Below, in pieces: positions 59,326 to 64,000 of a DNA stretch of 64,000 nucleotides. The notes under the pieces were generated by a model. That model was not told the origin of the DNA. It did no database searches and was given only the letters and a program-made list of their open reading frames with translations. Where the stretch lies: assembly GCF_000315915.1 (NCBI RefSeq), contig NC_020191.1, positions 434,001-498,000 on the forward strand, in the 5' to 3' direction. The translations under genes and the position numbers were made by a program. The stretch is from Henningerozyma blattae CBS 6284 (Eukaryota; Ascomycota; Saccharomycetes; Saccharomycetales; Saccharomycetaceae). Every line of letters starts with the position of its first letter. Positions within the stretch are counted from its first letter, which is position 1.

Positions 59326-62300
59326 TTAGAAAACTTCTTTGAAATAACTATTATCTCTTCCCATTGCTTCAGCTTCAACTGTGGATGCACCAACCAAATT
59401 TGAGGCTGTCTTGGCTTGAGAAATAATATTATTAAGCGCTATTGCGTCTACATTGTCAGGATCATCCTCATCTTCAACGTTCTCATTATTAACATCAGGT
59501 AAAGTACCTTGAGAAAAGCCACTAAATTGATCCGCAGTTACATCATTATCTTTCCCCTCGCATGGTTCCTCTGTATCTGCGGGAAGTTCATCATTAGCGG
59601 TATTTGTTACACTCTTAGATTTCGTTGGAGAATTATTTTCAATGCCACCCTCATTATCACCTTCTTCGCCAGCTAAAAGATTTTTATCATCATTAGTCGT
59701 AGCTTTACTTTCACCAGATGATAATAAAAATCTAGAAGCCCAACTACGTTTTTGAGTCTCATGAGTATTAAGCTCACATTCATCAAAGTCACTAACGGGT
59801 TCATCATCATCATCATCTTGGTCGTACAAAGTTGGATGAGATGCTGTTTTCTTTCTCATACCTGATTCTTCAGCAGATGGATGATCACTATAATAAATAT
59901 TATTAGCAATATCGCTTTCATCAGTTATGGAGGGGGGAATTAAATCACTAACAATATCAAGATCATTATCGTTAGCATTCGTGGCTGGAATTGGAAGTGG
60001 TGTTTCTAATCTTGTTTTAGCATATTGAGATTTTTTCTTTTCATATACTTCACCGGCTTCCATGGCTCTAGTTCTTGTACTTGTTGCATCAAGCATGATA
60101 TCATCATCACCATCATCCTCAGTACTATAAATATCAATTTCATTTTGAATATCTCTAATAGAATGTAATTGTTCTCTTTTGAAATTTAATTCAGTATTAT
60201 TGATTTGAATATTTCTAGAATTAGCAAATGAATCAGTTTGTAATTGTTTCAATTGTGCAATCTGCAAAGCCAAAGAAGCTTTAGACTGAGCTTTCTTGGC
60301 CTTTATCATTGATAATTTATCTTCAATTATTTCTTGTTTATCTAATAATTCTTCATCAATATTTTCATTATTTGAGGTGCTAGTATTTGTTTCATTTGTA
60401 ATTTGAATCAATTCGACAGTTAAAGAATGAATTTGTTGATCAAAATCTTCGATCGATTTTTTACTTTTGTCCACAGATTCTTTAATTACATTTTGCTTTG
60501 AAATGATTTCATTTTTCTTGAGATTCAAATCTTTTTGCTTTTTCTCAGCAATTTCTAATTGAGTCTTTATATTAACAATCATTATATCTTGTTCCTTTTG
60601 TAATGAAGCCAGATTTTCTTCTTCAGTCTTTTTAACATTGGCGAATTTTTTAGCTAACCGTTTTTTATGATTATCCATTTTTAATTTACAAGCATCTTTA
60701 GTGTCTTTGAATTTTTTCTTTGTCAAATTTAAATCATTTTGTTTAGCTGATAATGCCTTTTCCTTTGTTTCAACCAATTTATTAAATTTAGAAGTTTCTT
60801 TATTTTTAGTATTGGTAAATTCTTGTTTATGTTTTAAAGTAGTTTCATCTAAAACTTTTTTATCATTTGTATCTTTTAAAATTTGTAAATTCTTAAAGTC
60901 TAAAAATCCATTTGAATTTTTTTCAGCTCTTTGATGAATATCTAAATCATTTTTACGTTGTTGTTCTGCTCTAGAGGAAACTTCATCCAAAACAGGAGAT
61001 AACATCTTGGCTGCAATATCATCGATTTCTTCTTGGGATAAAAATAAACCAGATCCCATATCGATTTTATTTCTATTTGGATCATTAATTTGTTTATTAA
61101 AAATTTCTTGAGCCTTTGTTATAGCAGCTTGATTATATTTTTCATTTCCAAATAGATTGACACCACGTTTCCCTTGACCAAAGGTATTTGATAAATTTTG
61201 ATCCAAGTTTCTTAATTTTTCATCTACATTTGATTGAGCTGCAGTAATCACACCTTTTGATGTTACATGTTTTAAATATTCATCTCTTTCTTTTTCGAAA
61301 TCAAGTTGAGTCTTTTCATAATCAGTCATAGAACTATAATTTCTAACAGCATAAGCAGCACGATGAGCATGCTTATCCTTATGATGTGGATTTTTTTCTT
61401 TAGTAGTGGTGGTAGTGGTATTTTGTTTTGTCTTTAAAGAAGAAATCATGGAATTTGATTTGGAATTTGATCTTGACATTATGATTGATGCACTTCTCGA
61501 ATTTGACCTAGAAGGTGTTCTTGAAGTTGCTCTTGGGCTTGTAACATCGTGATCCATTTTAGAGGAAGAGGCAGTGGGAGGAGGTGGAGGGGCAAGAGGA
61601 GATTGAATATTATTAAAACTACTAAAACTTTCCATTGTGGCAATGCTTTGGGATCTGGATCTTGCAATGCTTTGAGAACCTGACCTTGCAATACTTTGTG
61701 ATCTGGATTTGGCAATACTTTGTGACCTTGATCTTGACACAGGTTTTTTTTCATCGTTTGCACCTGGGTTTTCACTACCTAAAGCTGTTGGTAAATTATG
61801 ATAAAACTCATATCTAGTGGTATTTGTAAGTAACCCGTATTCGAATTCTTTCCTCTCAGGTTGAAGTCTTGAATTCAGTCTTGTTTCAGCAGATTTTTCA
61901 GCACCTTTAAATAATTTCGTCATATCAATTGGAGTTAAATTGACATTTTTCAAATCATCAGATTTTTTAAATTTCGAATTTTTTTTCTGTTTTGCCTTTG
62001 TTTTATTGTTAATTGTAGAAGCGTTACTAATTAAAGAATTGGATTGAGAGGATTCTTTATTTGAAAAAGAATTTGTCTTGGAATTGATTTTCGATTTAAG
62101 TTTCCCCTTTATAATGGTACCATTTGATTTAATTGAATAAGTTTGATCTTTTTTCGAACTTGAAGTTGAATCAGTAGTTACATCCAAATTATCAGATAAA
62201 GCTTTTAAAGTTTGTGGGTCTATAACTTTTGGTTTTGTTCTTAAAGTTGTTGGAGAAGGAGAAGTGATTGTATTGGAAGTAGAACTAGTCACACTTGTGA

Positions 62301-62832
62301 ATAGGGATCCATTGGGAGTAGATTTCAATGGGGTAGCAGTTAAAGATGGAGATCCGACAAAAGATGAATAATTATATTCCAAGTCATCTTCAATGGAGGA
62401 GGCAGAATAGGCCTTTGTAGCTGCAGCAGAAGATGAAGAGGGTCTTCTCATTCTTTTGGGGATAGAATCTACAAAGTTTGAAGAATCGGTGGCACTGCCA
62501 TTACCACTACCACCAAGTAATTTCTTGTAGGTATCTACATTTGATTGCGGTGGTGCAATATGATCTTTGTGGGCTTTTTGAGCAGCCACATCTGAAGCCA
62601 ATTTAGGGTTTGATAGACCTTTACTTAATTTTGAAGTGGGGGATTGGAAGGCACCGGTTTTCAATTTAGCTCTGTATAGGGCTTCTGCACTTAGAGGTTC
62701 GCCAGATTCTTGATATACGGATAATTTTTTTTTAGTTTTCATTGTGGGAGGTGTAATGTCTTTAGTGTTGTTATTATTATTTTTTTGTGAAACCAAAGAA
62801 TAGTTCTTTGATGTAGAGGAGGAAGAAGACAT
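59326..62832 (-). CDS. EIS1: Eisosome-type coiled-coil protein (Eis1/YKL050C family)
   Basis: Eis1 (YMR031C) and YKL050C are WGD paralogues; Eis1 is an eisosome component at plasma-membrane furrows. The N-terminal conserved block is GEPLSAEALYRAKLKTGAF with QSPTSKLSKGLSNPKLASD. AAYAVRNYSSMTDYEKTQLD (about 487-506) and GSGLFLSQEEIDDIAAKML (about 586-604) follow. A long coiled coil rich in Lys, Glu and Gln covers about 625-900. Acidic Ser/Asp/Glu/Asn-rich stretches fill the C terminus, ending EAMGRDNSYFKEVF. Ser/Asn/Thr-rich linkers make it 1168 residues against 843 (Eis1) and 922 (YKL050C). Residues 366-397 are four copies of an eight-residue SRSQSIAx unit. It is convergent with SFK1 (as YKL050C) and divergent from HOF1 (as EIS1), so it descends from the shared ancestor and the symbol is a choice. 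Confidence 0.9.
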   Translation of the reverse strand: MSSSSSTSKNYSLVSQKNNNNNTKDITPPTMKTKKKLSVYQESGEPLSAEALYRAKLKTGAFQSPTSKLSKGLSNPKLASDVAAQKAHKDHIAPPQSNVDTYKKLLGGSGNGSATDSSNFVDSIPKRMRRPSSSSAAATKAYSASSIEDDLEYNYSSFVGSPSLTATPLKSTPNGSLFTSVTSSTSNTITSPSPTTLRTKPKVIDPQTLKALSDNLDVTTDSTSSSKKDQTYSIKSNGTIIKGKLKSKINSKTNSFSNKESSQSNSLISNASTINNKTKAKQKKNSKFKKSDDLKNVNLTPIDMTKLFKGAEKSAETRLNSRLQPERKEFEYGLLTNTTRYEFYHNLPTALGSENPGANDEKKPVSRSRSQSIAKSRSQSIARSGSQSIARSRSQSIATMESFSSFNNIQSPLAPPPPPTASSSKMDHDVTSPRATSRTPSRSNSRSASIIMSRSNSKSNSMISSLKTKQNTTTTTTKEKNPHHKDKHAHRAAYAVRNYSSMTDYEKTQLDFEKERDEYLKHVTSKGVITAAQSNVDEKLRNLDQNLSNTFGQGKRGVNLFGNEKYNQAAITKAQEIFNKQINDPNRNKIDMGSGLFLSQEEIDDIAAKMLSPVLDEVSSRAEQQRKNDLDIHQRAEKNSNGFLDFKNLQILKDTNDKKVLDETTLKHKQEFTNTKNKETSKFNKLVETKEKALSAKQNDLNLTKKKFKDTKDACKLKMDNHKKRLAKKFANVKKTEEENLASLQKEQDIMIVNIKTQLEIAEKKQKDLNLKKNEIISKQNVIKESVDKSKKSIEDFDQQIHSLTVELIQITNETNTSTSNNENIDEELLDKQEIIEDKLSMIKAKKAQSKASLALQIAQLKQLQTDSFANSRNIQINNTELNFKREQLHSIRDIQNEIDIYSTEDDGDDDIMLDATSTRTRAMEAGEVYEKKKSQYAKTRLETPLPIPATNANDNDLDIVSDLIPPSITDESDIANNIYYSDHPSAEESGMRKKTASHPTLYDQDDDDDEPVSDFDECELNTHETQKRSWASRFLLSSGESKATTNDDKNLLAGEEGDNEGGIENNSPTKSKSVTNTANDELPADTEEPCEGKDNDVTADQFSGFSQGTLPDVNNENVEDEDDPDNVDAIALNNIISQAKTASNLVGASTVEAEAMGRDNSYFKEVF
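61641..61736 (-). repeat. Four 24-base repeats in EIS1 (SRSQSIA unit)
   Basis: Four contiguous 24-base units (starts 61641, 61665, 61689, 61713) encode SRSQSIA followed by Lys, Arg or Thr, with one unit reading SGSQSIA. The RSxS pattern suggests a serial kinase target; the exact period and similarity show recent duplication. Confidence 0.9.
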
Positions 62833-63020
62833 TTGAGGATGGTTGATATATTGAAGTTCAAAAAAAAANAAAAAAAAAAAAAGTAAAAAGACAAAGAGAT
62901 ACGTGAGGATGAATTAGATAATGAAAGTTAAAAAAAAAAAATGAAAATTAGAATTCAAAATGAAAAAAGAAGAGCAAATTGTAATAGCGTATGGAGAATG
63001 GTTATTCTCCCTTTGTTATA

Positions 63021-63051
63021 TGGGGTGGGATGGGATGGGATGGGATAGGAT
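63021..63051. repeat. TGGGA tandem repeat
   Basis: Four perfect TGGGA units (63026-63045) flanked by near-copies. Confidence 0.9.
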
Positions 63052-63139
63052 AATTTAAACAGCACGCACACGACAACCCGACAATAGTATACAAACGCGT
63101 AGATTAGTTAGGGATAGCCCCTTTGCAAAATTTGTTTTA

Positions 63140-63167
63140 AAATTTCAAATTTCAAATTTCAAATTTC
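63140..63167. repeat. AAATTTC tandem repeat (4 copies)
   Basis: Four perfect seven-base units followed by a partial one. Confidence 0.95.
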
Positions 63168-63180
63168 AAAATTGTATATT

Positions 63181-63200
63181 GTAGTAGTAGTAGTAGTAGT
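63181..63200. repeat. GTA trinucleotide repeat
   Basis: Six GTA units plus GT, followed by a T12 tract. Confidence 0.95.
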
Positions 63201-63715
63201 TGTTTTTTTTTTTTCATGATAATTACAATTCCCCATTGAACTATAATAGATTGAAATTTGTTTTACCCAACAGGTTCAATAGAATTCACGACTCATCTTA
63301 AAAGGGAAAATGCCGAAAGAGGGGGTGTTCCAGGAGGGGAATCGCAGCCCTAGGTCTGGGGAGGCGCCTGGTCTGGGCACGACGGGAGTAACCCTAAAGA
63401 ATGCGGGGTGATTTGCATCCGTGCACCATGTATGGTTTAATGTTTTTTTTTTTCTTTTTTCTTTCTTTTCCCTGAGTTAAGCGAAATTTTTCTAAAAACT
63501 GGAAAGGGTAAAAAGTAAACAAACAAAAAGACTAGAATGGTAATAAGCAATTAAGAGATGGATTTATGAGGTTTGTAATCTGTCAAGAGATTTAGAAAGG
63601 TGAGAGAGGGAAACGGTAGAAAAAAAAAAAAAAAAGTAATATTTGAATAGCCATTTGAGAGTTGTAATTGATAAATTCTCCAATCTGCAGAGTAGTAAGG
63701 CAAAATCAAAGAAAA

Positions 63716-64000
63716 ATGCTGTTGTATAATTATGAACAATGTTTTTGGGAGAAAAACGACAAGGGAGTAGAAGTGTTGTTATCTCATCTTGCGAATGGGT
63801 TACAAACGTGCCAGACGATTGTGAATTTTTTCAAGCAAAAGAGTGAATTGGAAAAGGATTATTCGAGGAGGTTGGGAGCTATCAATGAGAATCTATCGAA
63901 AAATTTGGTGGAGACGAGTGATTTTGGACATTTAAATGAAACGATCAATTGTTTACAAAACCTTGAATTTAAAAATGCACAATATCATTCGAAACAGAGC
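63716..64000 (+). CDS. HOF1: F-BAR cytokinesis protein Hof1, N-terminal part
   Basis: This is the first 95 residues of a gene that runs off the window. Hof1 is an F-BAR and SH3 protein at the bud neck that coordinates the actomyosin ring, septins and septum formation. The start MLLYNYEQCFWEKNDKGVEV resembles Hof1, and FFKQKSELEKDYSRRLGAIN is the F-BAR (FCH) signature shared with the yeast protein. HLNETINCLQNLEFKNAQYH and SKQS follow in register, with no gaps against the remembered protein. The ATG at 63716 is the first in frame and gives the family's usual N terminus. EIS1 and HOF1 are divergent neighbours in S. cerevisiae (YMR031C, YMR032W), which supports the call. The SH3 domain would lie beyond the edge. 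Confidence 0.93.
   Translation, partial: MLLYNYEQCFWEKNDKGVEVLLSHLANGLQTCQTIVNFFKQKSELEKDYSRRLGAINENLSKNLVETSDFGHLNETINCLQNLEFKNAQYHSKQS

Larger units (their letters stand above)
62833..63715. other. Intergenic between divergent EIS1 and HOF1
   Basis: This 883-base shared promoter has a poly-A tract with an ambiguous base (62861-62882, n at 62869), TGGGA repeats (63021-63051), AAATTTC repeats (63140-63167), GTA repeats (63181-63200) and a GC-rich patch (63308-63420) with AGGGGG and GGGGAGG stress-element-like motifs. No gene is seen. Confidence 0.6.

Noticed and set aside
1..64000. Mobile elements, Ty LTRs, viral sequences, CRISPR or introns in coding genes
   Set aside because: I found no LTR-type termini, reverse transcriptase or integrase motifs, repeat-spacer arrays, or donor-TACTAAC-acceptor sets interrupting a gene.
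1..64000. Replication origins (ARS consensus matches)
   Set aside because: Matches to the short T-rich ARS consensus are expected everywhere in DNA this AT-rich and cannot be told from chance without experiments.

Overview
This window is nuclear DNA from a budding yeast of the family Saccharomycetaceae. It is AT-rich, and I see no spliced coding gene. I recognise 23 protein-coding genes by comparison with remembered Saccharomyces cerevisiae proteins; two of them are cut by the window edges. There is no convincing tRNA, rRNA, transposon, LTR, CRISPR array or viral sequence. A single ambiguous base (n, position 62869) shows the source is a draft assembly. Genus cannot be fixed from the sequence alone; a post-whole-genome-duplication (post-WGD) lineage such as Kazachstania or Naumovozyma is my inference.

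Gene order supports the post-WGD reading. From 1 to about 39 kb the order is PHO91, PFK2, TOM40, MED9/CSE2, NRM1, RAD14, CLN1/2, HFI1, VIK1/CIK1, YAH1, VTI1, YMR196W, ICY1/2, GYP5/GYL1, GAL4. In S. cerevisiae these genes are split between duplicated blocks on chromosomes XIII, XIV and XVI. From 47.7 kb to the end the order is FBA1, HRT2, TAP42, OAR1, SFK1, EIS1/YKL050C, HOF1, which interleaves S. cerevisiae chromosomes XI and XIII. Several genes expected in a non-duplicated ancestor (INP1, ERG2, BBP1, ASK1 and others) are absent. ACC1 lies between the two segments and matches neither side, so the GAL4-ACC1-FBA1 stretch marks one or more rearrangement breakpoints.

Functionally the window holds core metabolism (PFK2, FBA1, ACC1, PHO91), mitochondrial genes (TOM40, YAH1, OAR1), G1 cell-cycle control (NRM1 and a CLN1/2 cyclin, each with fitting MCB or SCB promoter sites), transcription machinery (MED9, HFI1, GAL4), trafficking (VTI1, GYP5) and cortex or cytokinesis genes (SFK1, EIS1, HOF1). 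Several proteins are longer than their S. cerevisiae counterparts because of low-complexity inserts (MED9, GAL4, GYP5, YMR196W, SFK1, EIS1).

I do not see a wholly new system. The observation most worth testing is upstream of ACC1. The reading frame stays open for 50 codons before the first ATG and encodes a basic, acid-free stretch that looks like a mitochondrial presequence, with AUU codons in suitable places. That would let one gene make cytosolic and mitochondrial acetyl-CoA carboxylase, as a non-AUG start does for S. cerevisiae HFA1. Other leads are four copies of CCACGGG upstream of ICY, the 4-residue repeat in GYP5, the enlarged GAL4, and a GC-rich island between FBA1 and HRT2.
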